Positions 26,520-36,275 of a stretch of DNA of 64,000 nt are shown here, one piece after another. The DNA is from JAMZMI01 sp964353015 (GTDB lineage: Bacteria > Bacteroidota > Bacteroidia > Cytophagales > Cyclobacteriaceae), in NCBI GenBank assembly GCA_964353015.1, contig CAYGUA010000001.1:124001-188000 (forward strand), given 5' to 3'. Numbering within the stretch: position 1 is the first letter of the stretch; every line of letters begins with the position of its first letter. The notes under the pieces are model-generated. The model had not been told where the DNA came from, did no database searches, and worked only from the letters and a program-made list of their open reading frames with translations. A program made the position numbers and the translations under genes.

Positions 26520-27230
26520 ATGAAAAAATTTGTTTTTGATAATTCCATTGATGTTGCAGATCATTTCGCAAAACACTTTAGCGATTTAGCTCAAGGAAAA
26601 GCGGTGTTTCATGTTGCCTTATCAGGCGGCTCCACACCAAAAATTCTGTTTGACATCATCGGTGAAAAATATGCTAACTCATTTGATTGGAGTAAAATCC
26701 ATCTTTGGTGGGGGGACGAACGTTGTGTTCCTCCTACTGATGACGACAGCAATTTCAAAATGACCGTAAATCATTTGATCAAACACATTGACATTCCTGA
26801 AGCTAATATTCACAGAGTATTAGGTGAAAACGAACCTGAACTGGAGGCTGAAAGATATGCTAAAGATATCATGAGCATTATTCCTCAAAAAAATGGATTG
26901 CCATTTTTCGATCTGATAATTCTCGGTATGGGACCGGATGGACATACAGCGTCTATATTTCCTCATCAAATGAATCTGATGGATTCAGAAAATATTTGTG
27001 AAGTAGCTACACATCCTGAATCAGGTCAACAGCGAATTACTCTGACTGGACACACCATTAACAATGCAGCTGAAGTTTCATTCTTGGTAACTGGAAGCAA
27101 CAAAAACGAAAAAATAAACGCCATCTTTAACCAAATCTTAAACTATGAACTTTACCCAGCTGCACACATTCGTCCGATCGATGGTGAGCTTAATTGGTTT
27201 ATGGATAAAGATGCCTGGGGAAATAATTAG
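26520..27230 (+). CDS. pgl: 6-phosphogluconolactonase
   Basis: A 236-residue DevB-type 6-phosphogluconolactonase, which hydrolyses the lactone made by zwf to 6-phosphogluconate. Characteristic motifs are ALSGGSTPKILFD near the N-terminus, WWGDERCVP in the middle and LGMGPDGHTASIFP, which supplies the active-site region. It is the usual length and lies 9 bases after zwf. Confidence 0.95.
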   Translation: MKKFVFDNSIDVADHFAKHFSDLAQGKAVFHVALSGGSTPKILFDIIGEKYANSFDWSKIHLWWGDERCVPPTDDDSNFKMTVNHLIKHIDIPEANIHRVLGENEPELEAERYAKDIMSIIPQKNGLPFFDLIILGMGPDGHTASIFPHQMNLMDSENICEVATHPESGQQRITLTGHTINNAAEVSFLVTGSNKNEKINAIFNQILNYELYPAAHIRPIDGELNWFMDKDAWGNN

Positions 27231-27261
27231 ATGAAAGTTTATGTCCCCAACTTTGAGATGT

Positions 27262-27269
27262 TATTTTTG
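27262..27269 (+). promoter_or_regulatory. Candidate -7 element of the IF2_N-like gene
   Basis: TATTTTTG is an exact match to TAnnTTTG, the Bacteroidota -7 consensus, 32 bases before the ATG at 27302. No convincing -33 TTTG lies at the usual distance, so this is a weak assignment. Confidence 0.35.
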
Positions 27270-27301
27270 CAATTCTTACAAGTACAAATTTAAATGCAAT
27301 C

Positions 27302-28201
27302 ATGAGGCTAGGTCAGTTAGCTAGAAAATTCGATATCACCCCACAGGAAATCATCGCTTTTACTAAATCAAAAGGAATAGAAATAAACACACATCCCAAT
27401 TCAAAATTGGAGGATGATGTGGAAGCTTTGGTTATGGAGCATTTTGATGTGCTTCCTGAAATTGTGGTTGATCAGGTTGAACCTGAATTTGAGATTGAGC
27501 CACAAGTGGAGATTGTAGAGAATGAAGCAATTGATTCCAAAGAAAACGTGGCTTTTGAGAGTGCGAAAGATTTAGATACCTCGGAAGCTGTAGTTGAGTT
27601 AGAAGTAATAGAGACTACTACCCTTTCAGAGGAACCAATCGTTGAAGAAACTTTGGAAATAACAGAAACTTCAGAATCACCTTCCCGAAAAGCAGCAACT
27701 GTAGCTGAAATCCTTGAGGATGAATCTGAGATGCTTATATCTTCCGTGGATGTCATAAAAGCACCTAAGGTAGAACTACAAGGTCTAAAAGTAGTCGGCA
27801 AAATAGAATTACCATCTCCAAAAGTTAAAGAGCCTGAACAAGAAAATCCATCAGATGGAGATACGAATGAGGTATCGCCAGCGAACAACTCGAAAGTTCC
27901 CAAGAAAAATCATAAAGTCAGAAAACGACTTACTGAAGAGGAAATGGAAACGCGCAGGCTGAAAGCCAAAAAGCAGCGTGAAGAAAAGGCCAAATGGGAA
28001 TTACACAAACAAAAGCTTCGCGAGGAGCGCAAAAAGAAAGAACAGAAAGAGAAGTTTTATAAAAACAAACTCAAAGACGAAGTTGTGGCTGCAGCTAAGC
28101 CTAAGAAGAAAAAGAAAGCCGTTAAACAAACTATCGAGAGAGATAATAGACCCAAACCAAAAACTGCGTTGGGTAAATTCTGGAGATGGTTAAACACTTG
28201 A
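27302..28201 (+). CDS. Unknown charged protein with an IF-2 N-terminal-like domain
   Basis: A 299-residue protein I do not recognise as a whole. Residues 1-45 (MRLGQLARKFDITPQEIIAF, then KSKGIEINTHPNSKLEDD) look like the small helical N-terminal domain of translation initiation factor IF-2. A long acidic, low-complexity region of Glu, Val and Ser follows to about 200. The rest is strongly basic and helical (RRLKAKKQREEKAKWELHKQ) and ends AKPKKKKKAV...FWRWLNT. There is no GTPase domain, so it is not IF-2. Opposite charge in the two halves suggests nucleic-acid or ribosome association, which is inference. Confidence 0.7.
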   Translation: MRLGQLARKFDITPQEIIAFTKSKGIEINTHPNSKLEDDVEALVMEHFDVLPEIVVDQVEPEFEIEPQVEIVENEAIDSKENVAFESAKDLDTSEAVVELEVIETTTLSEEPIVEETLEITETSESPSRKAATVAEILEDESEMLISSVDVIKAPKVELQGLKVVGKIELPSPKVKEPEQENPSDGDTNEVSPANNSKVPKKNHKVRKRLTEEEMETRRLKAKKQREEKAKWELHKQKLREERKKKEQKEKFYKNKLKDEVVAAAKPKKKKKAVKQTIERDNRPKPKTALGKFWRWLNT

Positions 28202-28217
28202 TATTAAACCTTTTATA

Positions 28218-28736
28218 TCAGTATCTTTTATTAAGAATTTCGCTAATTACAACTGCTTTCTTTGCTTGATTTGGATCTTGAAATGATTCCAATATCTCAT
28301 TTAAGAAACTGTTTTCAACTTCTTCTTCATTTGATTTGCTTTTGATTTTTGATTTGAAATGTTCATCCTTTTCAAACTTCAGGTCAAAACCTTCAGCTTG
28401 CTTAATTGAGTTTTCATAGACCTTCCTACTTTCTTCATCGGCAAAATGTCTTTGCAATTCTTCTGATTTAGGAATAGGTTTTATTTCCTCGATTTTGGCT
28501 TTTTGTTGCTGTTCTTCAGCATAGTCATCCACCAAAACTTCCTTTTCTTCCATTGATTTTTCCTGAGTGAATTCTCTCAATAATTCATCGAAAGTCACAG
28601 GTTTGCGCTGCGGTCTTTGCATTTCTTGCACTTCTTCGGGTGAAGCATCCTCGGCGGATTTCTTTTTACCCATTTGCTTTACAATAAAATATATCAGACC
28701 AAATCCTAAATACAACCAAATTTTGATGTCATCCAT
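28218..28736 (-). CDS. Hypothetical membrane-anchored protein
   Basis: A 172-residue protein. One N-terminal hydrophobic segment (about 6-20, IWLYLGFGLIYFIVKQ) is followed by a Lys/Glu-rich, probably disordered and coiled tail with no cysteines or catalytic motif. The tail should face the cytoplasm if the KKK after the segment follows the positive-inside rule. I do not recognise it. It converges on the IF2_N-like gene (16 bases between stops) and diverges from smc (67 bases between starts). Confidence 0.65.
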   Translation of the reverse strand: MDDIKIWLYLGFGLIYFIVKQMGKKKSAEDASPEEVQEMQRPQRKPVTFDELLREFTQEKSMEEKEVLVDDYAEEQQQKAKIEEIKPIPKSEELQRHFADEESRKVYENSIKQAEGFDLKFEKDEHFKSKIKSKSNEEEVENSFLNEILESFQDPNQAKKAVVISEILNKRY

Positions 28737-28761
28737 AGTAATCTAGTGTTAAAAATTCCCT

Positions 28762-28769
28762 TAAATTTG
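28762..28769 (+). promoter_or_regulatory. Candidate -7 element of smc
   Basis: TAAATTTG fits TAnnTTTG exactly and lies 34 bases before the smc ATG in the only gap upstream of the gene. A clear -33 partner is not seen. Confidence 0.35.
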
Positions 28770-28803
28770 ATGGTTCATGTAATTAAAATACCACCTTCAC
28801 TTC

Positions 28804-31800
28804 ATGCAATTAACCCGTCTGGAAATAAAAGGATTCAAGAGCTTCGCGGATAAAGTTACAATAAATTTCGATGAAGGGATCACAGGAATTGTTGGTCCTA
28901 ATGGATGTGGTAAATCAAATGTGGTTGATTCCATCAGATGGGTGCTTGGAGAGCAAAAAACACGTGTGTTGCGCTCTGACAAAATGGAAAACGTGATTTT
29001 TAATGGAACCAAAGCACGTAAACCAACCCAGCTTGCAGAAGTATCATTAACCTTCAACAATACAAAAAACCTGATTCCTACCGAATATTCCCAAGTGACT
29101 ATCACAAGGAGATATTTTCGATCCGGAGAAAGTGAATATTTACTCAACAATGTAGCCTGCAGGCTAAAGGATATCACCAATTTGTTTTTGGACACGGGAA
29201 TCGCTTCAAATACCTATGCCATCATTGAGTTAAAAATGGTTGATAACCTACTCAATGACAAGGACAACTCAAGAAGAGCATTGTTTGAAGAAGCTGCTGG
29301 TGTTTCAAAGTTTAAGATCAGGAAGAAGGAAACTTTAAAGAAGCTAACAGATACAGATGATGATCTGGCGCGTGTAGAGGATTTACTTTTTGAAATAGAA
29401 AAAAACCTGAAATCGCTTGAAAAACAAGCCAGGCAAGCCAAAACCTATTACGAAATAAAGGAACAATACAAAATCAAAAGTATTGCTCTGGCTAAAAAAT
29501 CCATCGAAACTCAAACTGAAGCTCAGAAAAACATAGAGAGTCAGTTGGAGCAAAGTCATGATAAAAAAGGAGCGCTCACTGCTCAGCTCAACGAAAAAGA
29601 GGCGGAAATTGAAAAATCAAAAGCCGACTTGATTCTGAAGGAAAAACTGCTTGCATCAAGACAAAAATCACTAAATGAACATGTTGGCAAAATCCGTCAA
29701 TATGAAAGTGATAAGAAAATAAAAAATGAGCGTCAGAGATATCTCAACGCACGAATAGATACTCTTAAGGAGCAAATAGCCCAGGATAAAGAGTCCAATG
29801 AGCGGGCATTGTTTTCTTTGAAAAGTCTTGACAAAGAAAGAGATACTGCTCAATCGATTTTGTCAGAGATCAATCATCGACTGGATCATTTGAAAGCTGA
29901 GCATGAAGAGCAAAAATTAAAAACTCAAAGTGCCCAAGCAGTGCTTGCAGAGAATAATCAGCAATATTCGGCCAAGCGTGAACTGGTTTTTCGACTAAAT
30001 AAAGACATTGAGATAAAGGAAATTCAGGTAAGTACTTTACAAAATGAGTTAAAACAATCTCGTGAAGATTCCACCATGCAATCTGAAAGTCTGCGAGGAT
30101 TTGAAACCAAGATTACCGAAATCACCAAAGAAAAAGAGCTTAAATCTGAGGAATACACAAAACTCAAAAGCAAAGAAGAAGCACTTAAAAATAAAGTTGA
30201 ATCAATTCAAAAACGTATCGACTTGATGCGTGATGAACTTTCGAAAATCAACAGGGAGCTTGATTCAAAGCAAAATGAATATAACCTAACCAAATCTTTG
30301 GTTGACAATCTAGAGGGCTTTCCTGAGGCAATTAAGTTTCTAAAAAAGAACAGTAACTGGAAAGACGCGCCTCTCCTTTCTGATATTATTACTTGCCCGG
30401 AGGAATATCGGGTAGCTATTGAAAATTATCTGGAGCCATATATGAATTATTATGTGGTAAATACCAGAGATGACGCCATGAAAGCTGTCAATCTGCTCAG
30501 TGATGCGTCACGAGGCAGAGCTCATTTTTTCATTCTTGATTCGCTCAAAGACCACCAGTCAGAAGCGCCACTTCTTGAAAGTGGCCTTGCCGCTACCGAG
30601 GTAGTGGAATATGACGAAAAATATAAAAAACTGATCAGCTACCTGCTTGAGAATGTTTATATCTATGAAAATGACCTTCCTGAAAAACCTCAGATTGGAG
30701 CCATTTTCGTGGAGAAAAGCGGAAAAATTATTCATCGGAAATTCAATATTTCGGGTGGATCTGTTGGGTTGTTTGAAGGAAAAAGAATTGGTCGAGCCAA
30801 GAATCTTGAAAAACTAGCGGTAAGGATCAAAGAACTAACTAAAAAACAGGAAGTAACAGAGTCTAGCCTAAATGAAAACATTGATGAACTGGCTAATCTG
30901 AAGGATTCGAGCCAATCTGAATTGCTTGCTACCATTCAGCAGGAAATGAATCAGATTAATGAAACTTACATTTCTGTTAAGACAAAACAAGAGCAGTACC
31001 ACGACCTACTCACTTCCAACGAAACCAAAAGAGAGGACATAGAATTCAAAATCGAGGAACTGACTACCGAGCTAAATGCCATCAGACCGCAATACACCGA
31101 AAGTCAGGAAATGCTGGGCGATTTGGAAGCACTTGTGGAAGAACATAGACTGGAACTTGAATCATTGAATGAATTGCTGACGCAAAAATCAGCTGCATTC
31201 AATGAAGAAAATGTCCTCTTTCATAGGCAACAAAACAAAGTAAATAGTATCACTCAAGAGATTGGCTACAAAGAAGAAGCTGCTACAAGCAGTGCTGGAA
31301 GGATACAAAGAAATCAAGCGGACCTACAGCATGCTGTCAATGATCTCAATGAGCTCGTTAAAAAATCTGAGGAAAGCGATGACGACCTAATCTCCATGTA
31401 TGAAGAAAAGGAAAACATCGAAAAGGCTGTAAATGAAGCTGAAAAAGAATATTATCAAGGTCGTGGAAAAATAGATGAGGTCGATAAAATGGTGCGTGAA
31501 ATTCAACGCATGAGAGAAAGTACCGACCAGATTTTAATGGAATGGCAAAATCAGCTCAACGAAACCAAATTGAAGCTCAACTCAGTCAAAGAAAGATTAT
31601 CTGTTGAGTTTAATGTGGATCTTAATCAGGTTGAGATTTTTGACAATGAGGAAGAACTAAGCAAAACTGAAGATGAGCTTAGATCAAGTGTAGAAAGACT
31701 GAAAAATAGAATTGAGAGCATTGGCCCGATAAACCCTATGGCCATGGAAGCTTATGAGGAAATAAAAGAAAGATACGATTTTATCATCAGTCAGAAAGAG

Positions 31801-32325
31801 GATTTAGTAAAGGCCAAAGAATCGCTTTTGGCAACTATTGGCGAAATAGATGAAGTGGCCCGAGTTACATTTCTTGAAGCCTTCAATAAGATCAGCGAAA
31901 ACTTCATTAAGGTGTTTAGAACGCTCTTCACGGATGAAGACGATTGTGAGATAAAACTTGTCGATCCTAGTGATCCATTGGAGTCTGCCATTGAAATCAT
32001 GGCAAAGCCAAAAGGCAAAAGACCTTTGACTATCAACCAGTTGTCAGGTGGTGAGAAGACTTTAACGGCTACTTCACTCCTGTTTGCTATTTATCTTTTG
32101 AAGCCAGCGCCATTCTGTATTTTTGATGAAGTGGATGCGCCTTTGGATGATGCGAACATTGACAAATTCAATGAAATCATTCGTAAATTTTCTAAGGAAT
32201 CTCAATTCATTATCGTGACTCACAATAAGCGAACGATGGCGAGTACAGATGTGATCTATGGTATCACCATGGTTGAGCAAGGAGTTTCACGTGTGGTGCC
32301 TGTGGATTTGAGAGAGCTGGCTTAA
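28804..32325 (+). CDS. smc: Chromosome segregation protein SMC
   Basis: A 1173-residue SMC ATPase, the core of the bacterial condensin that loads on and compacts chromosomal DNA together with ScpA and ScpB. Walker A is GPNGCGKSN at 31-39. Two long coiled coils flank a hinge at about 505-665 (GFPEAIKFLKKN, GRAHFFILDS). The ABC signature LSGGEKTLTA begins at about 1080, Walker B is CIFDEVDAP (D1108, E1109), and a His switch lies in IIVTHNKRTM. The signature has Thr where many SMCs have Ala (LSGGEKALTA). ScpA and ScpB genes are not in the window. The gene is apparently monocistronic. Confidence 0.97.
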   Translation: MQLTRLEIKGFKSFADKVTINFDEGITGIVGPNGCGKSNVVDSIRWVLGEQKTRVLRSDKMENVIFNGTKARKPTQLAEVSLTFNNTKNLIPTEYSQVTITRRYFRSGESEYLLNNVACRLKDITNLFLDTGIASNTYAIIELKMVDNLLNDKDNSRRALFEEAAGVSKFKIRKKETLKKLTDTDDDLARVEDLLFEIEKNLKSLEKQARQAKTYYEIKEQYKIKSIALAKKSIETQTEAQKNIESQLEQSHDKKGALTAQLNEKEAEIEKSKADLILKEKLLASRQKSLNEHVGKIRQYESDKKIKNERQRYLNARIDTLKEQIAQDKESNERALFSLKSLDKERDTAQSILSEINHRLDHLKAEHEEQKLKTQSAQAVLAENNQQYSAKRELVFRLNKDIEIKEIQVSTLQNELKQSREDSTMQSESLRGFETKITEITKEKELKSEEYTKLKSKEEALKNKVESIQKRIDLMRDELSKINRELDSKQNEYNLTKSLVDNLEGFPEAIKFLKKNSNWKDAPLLSDIITCPEEYRVAIENYLEPYMNYYVVNTRDDAMKAVNLLSDASRGRAHFFILDSLKDHQSEAPLLESGLAATEVVEYDEKYKKLISYLLENVYIYENDLPEKPQIGAIFVEKSGKIIHRKFNISGGSVGLFEGKRIGRAKNLEKLAVRIKELTKKQEVTESSLNENIDELANLKDSSQSELLATIQQEMNQINETYISVKTKQEQYHDLLTSNETKREDIEFKIEELTTELNAIRPQYTESQEMLGDLEALVEEHRLELESLNELLTQKSAAFNEENVLFHRQQNKVNSITQEIGYKEEAATSSAGRIQRNQADLQHAVNDLNELVKKSEESDDDLISMYEEKENIEKAVNEAEKEYYQGRGKIDEVDKMVREIQRMRESTDQILMEWQNQLNETKLKLNSVKERLSVEFNVDLNQVEIFDNEEELSKTEDELRSSVERLKNRIESIGPINPMAMEAYEEIKERYDFIISQKEDLVKAKESLLATIGEIDEVARVTFLEAFNKISENFIKVFRTLFTDEDDCEIKLVDPSDPLESAIEIMAKPKGKRPLTINQLSGGEKTLTATSLLFAIYLLKPAPFCIFDEVDAPLDDANIDKFNEIIRKFSKESQFIIVTHNKRTMASTDVIYGITMVEQGVSRVVPVDLRELA

Positions 32326-32438
32326 TAAAATAAGTTCTGTCTGGATCAGATAAATCTGCATTTCCCAAAGTCAAGCATAAATTTTTTATTTTTTAAAACA
32401 TAGCCAGCCTCGAAGAGTTTTGAATTAAAACGTATTCA

Positions 32439-32909
32439 ATGGCTGTTTATACCTTCTGTCAAACGCAACTTCTTAAGGCTTCTCTTGAGGAAGTTTGGGA
32501 TTTTATTTCGTCCCCACAAAACCTTAAAACCATCACTCCAGATTACATGGGATTTGACATTCTCAATGAAAATTTGCCCGAAGAGATGTATCCTGGTATG
32601 ATAATTAGTTACCATGTAAGTCCAGTTTTAGGAATCAAGGTGAAATGGGTCACAGAAATCACTCATGTAATTGACAAGAAATTTTTTGTGGACGAGCAGC
32701 GAATTGGCCCTTATGCTTTGTGGCATCACCAACATCACCTGAAAGAAACCAAGGAAGGTATTTTGATGGATGATATAGTCACATATAGTCCACCATTCGG
32801 AATTTTGGGGCAGATCTCAAATGGGTTGATGATTAAAAGTAAACTTAACGAGATATTCGATTACCGAAGAAACCGGCTAAATGAAATCTTTGGAATGAAG
32901 AGTGAATGA
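32439..32909 (+). CDS. SRPBCC family protein
   Basis: A 156-residue START/Bet v1-like protein. The N-terminal beta strand and helix (LLKASLEEVWDFISSPQNL, then TITPDYMGF) and the strand YHVSPVLGIKVKWVTEI followed by HHQHHLKE and the C-terminal amphipathic helix are typical of SRPBCC folds that bind hydrophobic ligands. The specific ligand is unknown; related entries are often named polyketide cyclase or cell-division inhibitor without proof. It stands alone between smc and the agu genes. Confidence 0.75.
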   Translation: MAVYTFCQTQLLKASLEEVWDFISSPQNLKTITPDYMGFDILNENLPEEMYPGMIISYHVSPVLGIKVKWVTEITHVIDKKFFVDEQRIGPYALWHHQHHLKETKEGILMDDIVTYSPPFGILGQISNGLMIKSKLNEIFDYRRNRLNEIFGMKSE

Positions 32910-32989
32910 GATTTACTTGAAATTGAATAGAGCCTTTTAATTTCCCAACACAATTGCCGAACTTCGTCCTCACATAGGATTAAAGGATT

Positions 32990-33865
32990 ATGGCAAAAGA
33001 AAGAATCGTAAATGTAGGATTGGTGCAAAATGCTTGTAACAGTGATTTGAATGAAAATCTGCAGAAAGCTATCAAGGGAATTGAAGAAGCGGCCGCACAA
33101 GGAGCTCAGATAATTTGTTTGCAAGAACTGTTTGGCTCACTTTATTTCTGTGATGTTGAAGATTATGAAAACTTCAAATTGGCTGTTGCCATACCCGGCC
33201 CTACAACTGATCTATTTTGTGATTTAGCTAAAAAATTAAACGTAGTAATTGTAGCGTCTCTATTTGAAAAAAGAGCTCAAGGACTTTATCATAACACAGC
33301 TGCCGTAATTGATGCGGACGGTACATATCTCGGGAAATACCGAAAAATGCATATTCCAGATGATCCGGGTTATTTTGAAAAATTCTACTTCACTCCGGGA
33401 GATCTTGGTTTCAAGGTATTTCAAACGAAATATGCCAAAATTGGCGTGTTAATTTGCTGGGATCAATGGTATCCTGAGGCTGCAAGAATTACATCACTCA
33501 TGGGCGCTGAAATGCTTTTCTATCCCACGGCTATCGGTTGGCATCAAAGTCAGGATGAACACACAAACAAAGAACAACACAACGCATGGCAAACGATCCA
33601 GCAATCGCATGCAGTTGCTAATGGTATTCCTGTAATTGGTGTAAACCGAACTGGCGTAGAAGGAGAAATGCAATTTTGGGGTGGCTCATATGTCACCAAT
33701 GCATTCGGGTGGTTGGAGTATAAAGCGCCACATCTCGAAGAAGTTACCAAGGTTGTATCGATCAATATGGACAAATCGGACAATTATCGCATTCATTGGC
33801 CATTCCTTCGAGACAGACGAATAGATGCATACTCTCCTATTGAAAAAAGATTTATAGACGAATAA
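32990..33865 (+). CDS. aguB: N-carbamoylputrescine amidase
   Basis: A 291-residue nitrilase-superfamily hydrolase that converts N-carbamoylputrescine to putrescine, CO2 and ammonia. The Glu-Lys-Cys triad is visible: Glu in CLQELFGSLYFC, Lys in KYRKMHIPDDPG, and C156 in IGVLICWDQWYPE. The motif with PDDPGYFEKFYFTPGD is characteristic of AguB rather than other nitrilases. aguA starts at the base after this stop (33866), so both enzymes are translated from one message. Confidence 0.95.
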   Translation: MAKERIVNVGLVQNACNSDLNENLQKAIKGIEEAAAQGAQIICLQELFGSLYFCDVEDYENFKLAVAIPGPTTDLFCDLAKKLNVVIVASLFEKRAQGLYHNTAAVIDADGTYLGKYRKMHIPDDPGYFEKFYFTPGDLGFKVFQTKYAKIGVLICWDQWYPEAARITSLMGAEMLFYPTAIGWHQSQDEHTNKEQHNAWQTIQQSHAVANGIPVIGVNRTGVEGEMQFWGGSYVTNAFGWLEYKAPHLEEVTKVVSINMDKSDNYRIHWPFLRDRRIDAYSPIEKRFIDE

Positions 33866-34906
33866 ATGGGGAAAGAATCAACTCCTAAATCGGAAGGTTT
33901 TCGCTTTCCTGCTGAATGGCATCAACACCGGGCAACATGGCTGAGCTGGCCACACAATAAGGATAGCTGGCCAGGCAAAATTGAAACGATCTACAAGCCT
34001 TATTGTGAGTTCATTAAGGAAGTCGCCAAAGGTGAGCTGGTTTGCATCAATGTAGTTGATGCGAACATGGAAGCCAAAGCGCGTAAACTTCTGACTGAAG
34101 TAAATGCAGATCTCTCAAAAATCAAGTTTTATCATCATCCGACCAATGATGCTTGGTGCAGGGATCATGGCCCGGCCTTTGTCGTAAAGGGAAATGAGAA
34201 AGCCATTGTAAACTGGGGATACAACGCCTGGGGTGAAAAATATCCGCCATATAATCTTGATAATCAGATTCCAGGATTGGTGGCTGATAAACTAGGTCTA
34301 AAGACTTTCAACCCTGGAATAGTCATGGAAGGAGGTTCTGTGGACTTCAATAGTGAAGGCGTCATTCTTACTACAACTGCTTGCTTATTGAATCCAAACA
34401 GAAACCCTCATCTAACTCAGGGCGAAATTGAGAACTATCTCAAGGAGTATTATGGAGCAAACCAAATCTGGTGGATTGGTGATGGAATCATTGGTGATGA
34501 TACCGATGGTCATGTAGATGATATTACCCGATTCGTGAATGACAGAACAGTGGTCACAGTAGTGGAAAAAAATGAAGCAGATGAAAACCATCAACCACTG
34601 ACAGAAAATCTGGAAACGTTACACCAATTTAGGTTTGATGATGGTTCTCCACTTAATGTGATTGAGCTACCTATGCCAGCTCCCGTAATCTACAATGAAC
34701 AACGATTGCCTGCATCCTATGCCAATTTTTATATAGCAAATGAATGTGTAGCTGTGCCAACATATAGGGATAAAGAGAACGATCATGATGCATTGGAAAT
34801 CTTAACCGGACTTTTCCCCGATAGAAAAGTTATTGGAATTGATTCCACAGATCTGGTTTGGGGTTTGGGGAGCTTTCATTGTTTGAGTCAGCAGGAACCT
34901 ATTTAA
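33866..34906 (+). CDS. aguA: Agmatine deiminase
   Basis: A 346-residue agmatine deiminase of the guanidino-group-modifying fold, which hydrolyses agmatine to N-carbamoylputrescine and ammonia. The N-terminus PAEWHQHRATWLSWPHN is a family signature. DAWCRDHGP, MEGGSVDFNSEG and DGHVDDITRF match the active site, and the nucleophile is C339 in LGSFHCLSQQEP near the end. It abuts aguB, giving a complete agmatine-to-putrescine path. Arginine decarboxylase is not in the window. Confidence 0.95.
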   Translation: MGKESTPKSEGFRFPAEWHQHRATWLSWPHNKDSWPGKIETIYKPYCEFIKEVAKGELVCINVVDANMEAKARKLLTEVNADLSKIKFYHHPTNDAWCRDHGPAFVVKGNEKAIVNWGYNAWGEKYPPYNLDNQIPGLVADKLGLKTFNPGIVMEGGSVDFNSEGVILTTTACLLNPNRNPHLTQGEIENYLKEYYGANQIWWIGDGIIGDDTDGHVDDITRFVNDRTVVTVVEKNEADENHQPLTENLETLHQFRFDDGSPLNVIELPMPAPVIYNEQRLPASYANFYIANECVAVPTYRDKENDHDALEILTGLFPDRKVIGIDSTDLVWGLGSFHCLSQQEPI

Positions 34907-34967
34907 TACCACTCGATCAACATTATTTATTTTCACAGCCAAATTCCTTTATCAAAAGGTAGTTTTA

Positions 34968-36110
34968 ATGGATATAAGATCTAAACAAAGAATCGCGCTA
35001 AGCACATTCTTTTATCTTTCCGGTTTTGGTTTCGCAACTTGGACCTCACGGATTCCTACGATCAAAGCTGCATTGAATTTGACTGATGCCGAACTGGGAA
35101 CGATACTTTTGATCATGCCCATTGGCTCATTGGTCGGCCTCCCATTATCTGGATATTTGGTTTCGAAATTTTCTACCCGTGGACCTATAATCATTGGTTA
35201 TTTGGGTTATGCAATTGGACTATTAGCAATTGGACTTTCTCAAAGCGTGATGATGCTACTGGCCGCCATGTTTATGGTAGCCTTTTCCATGCGTATCGTT
35301 AACGTTTCAATTAACACCCAAGCAATAACCATTCAGAAAAAATACACAAAATCCATCAATGGTTCATTTCATGCGCTTTGGAGTTTAGGAGGAATCACTG
35401 GTGTTGGTTTCGCCACGCTGATGATTTTAATGGACGTCTCCATGGTTTATCATTTGATCATATTTGTTTCCATAGTGATACCGCTATCCTTATTTACGTA
35501 TCAATTTCTGGTTTCTGATGATCGATCGATGACTGGAAACAAGTTGATTCTCAGCAAGCCTGATCCATTTATCATGATGCTTGGAATCATCATTTTTCTA
35601 GCTTCAATCTGTGAAGGTGGCATGTTTGACTGGAGTGGGATTTTTTTCAAAGAAGTCATAAAAGCAGAAATTTTCACTTATGGCTTTTTATTATTCATGA
35701 CCTGCATGACTTTGTCCAGATTGATTTCTGACTATACTATTCACAGCATTGGTTTAGAAAAAACCTTCATTTTTTCTTCCATTCTTATCGCTTCGGGTAT
35801 TTCAATTTCTGTGCTATTTCCTACATTTTATCCAGCACTTGTGGGATTTTCCCTTGTTGGAGCTGGTGTAGCTCCTATTGTTCCTATGGCTTTGTCACAG
35901 GCGGGTGAATCAAAAAAGTATTCGGCAGGTATAGCGTTGGCGATCATTTCAACTTACGGAACTACAGGGATGCTCATCGGGCCACCGGTGATTGGATATC
36001 TGTCACATTTATTCGGATTAAAATACAGCTTCCTCATCATTCTAGTCGCAGGATTAGCCATTATTCCGATTTCAAGCTCATTTTTTAAGATTAAGAAAAA
36101 GACCGCTTGA
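34968..36110 (+). CDS. MFS transporter
   Basis: A 380-residue major facilitator superfamily protein with about 12 predicted transmembrane helices. It has the family feature GSLVGLPLSGYLVSKFSTRGP between helices 2 and 3 and a symmetric second half (FLASICEGGMFDWSGIFF). The nearest resemblance is to YbjJ/FucP-like sugar or small-molecule transporters. The substrate is unknown; proximity to the agmatine genes (61 bases downstream) makes polyamine-related transport possible but not supported by a motif. Confidence 0.85.
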   Translation: MDIRSKQRIALSTFFYLSGFGFATWTSRIPTIKAALNLTDAELGTILLIMPIGSLVGLPLSGYLVSKFSTRGPIIIGYLGYAIGLLAIGLSQSVMMLLAAMFMVAFSMRIVNVSINTQAITIQKKYTKSINGSFHALWSLGGITGVGFATLMILMDVSMVYHLIIFVSIVIPLSLFTYQFLVSDDRSMTGNKLILSKPDPFIMMLGIIIFLASICEGGMFDWSGIFFKEVIKAEIFTYGFLLFMTCMTLSRLISDYTIHSIGLEKTFIFSSILIASGISISVLFPTFYPALVGFSLVGAGVAPIVPMALSQAGESKKYSAGIALAIISTYGTTGMLIGPPVIGYLSHLFGLKYSFLIILVAGLAIIPISSSFFKIKKKTA

Positions 36111-36275
36111 GGAAATTTTGATGCATTTATAGATCAGGATGCCTGGATTGAAAAGGCCATATTAATTTTTGGAATTTTATATTTAGTACCAGAGGGTTTA
36201 AAATTCTAAAATCAATTTCTATCAAAAATTTCGCATATTTGGGTACCCTAAACATTTTGCATTAACCTGAACAAT

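Noticed and set aside
27472..27903. 143-codon Ser-rich frame antisense to the IF2_N-like gene
   Set aside because: It is the complement of an acidic low-complexity region; Ser-rich composition is an expected by-product.
27302..28201. Translation initiation factor IF-2
   Set aside because: Only the small N-terminal domain is similar; the G domain and the C-terminal domains are absent.
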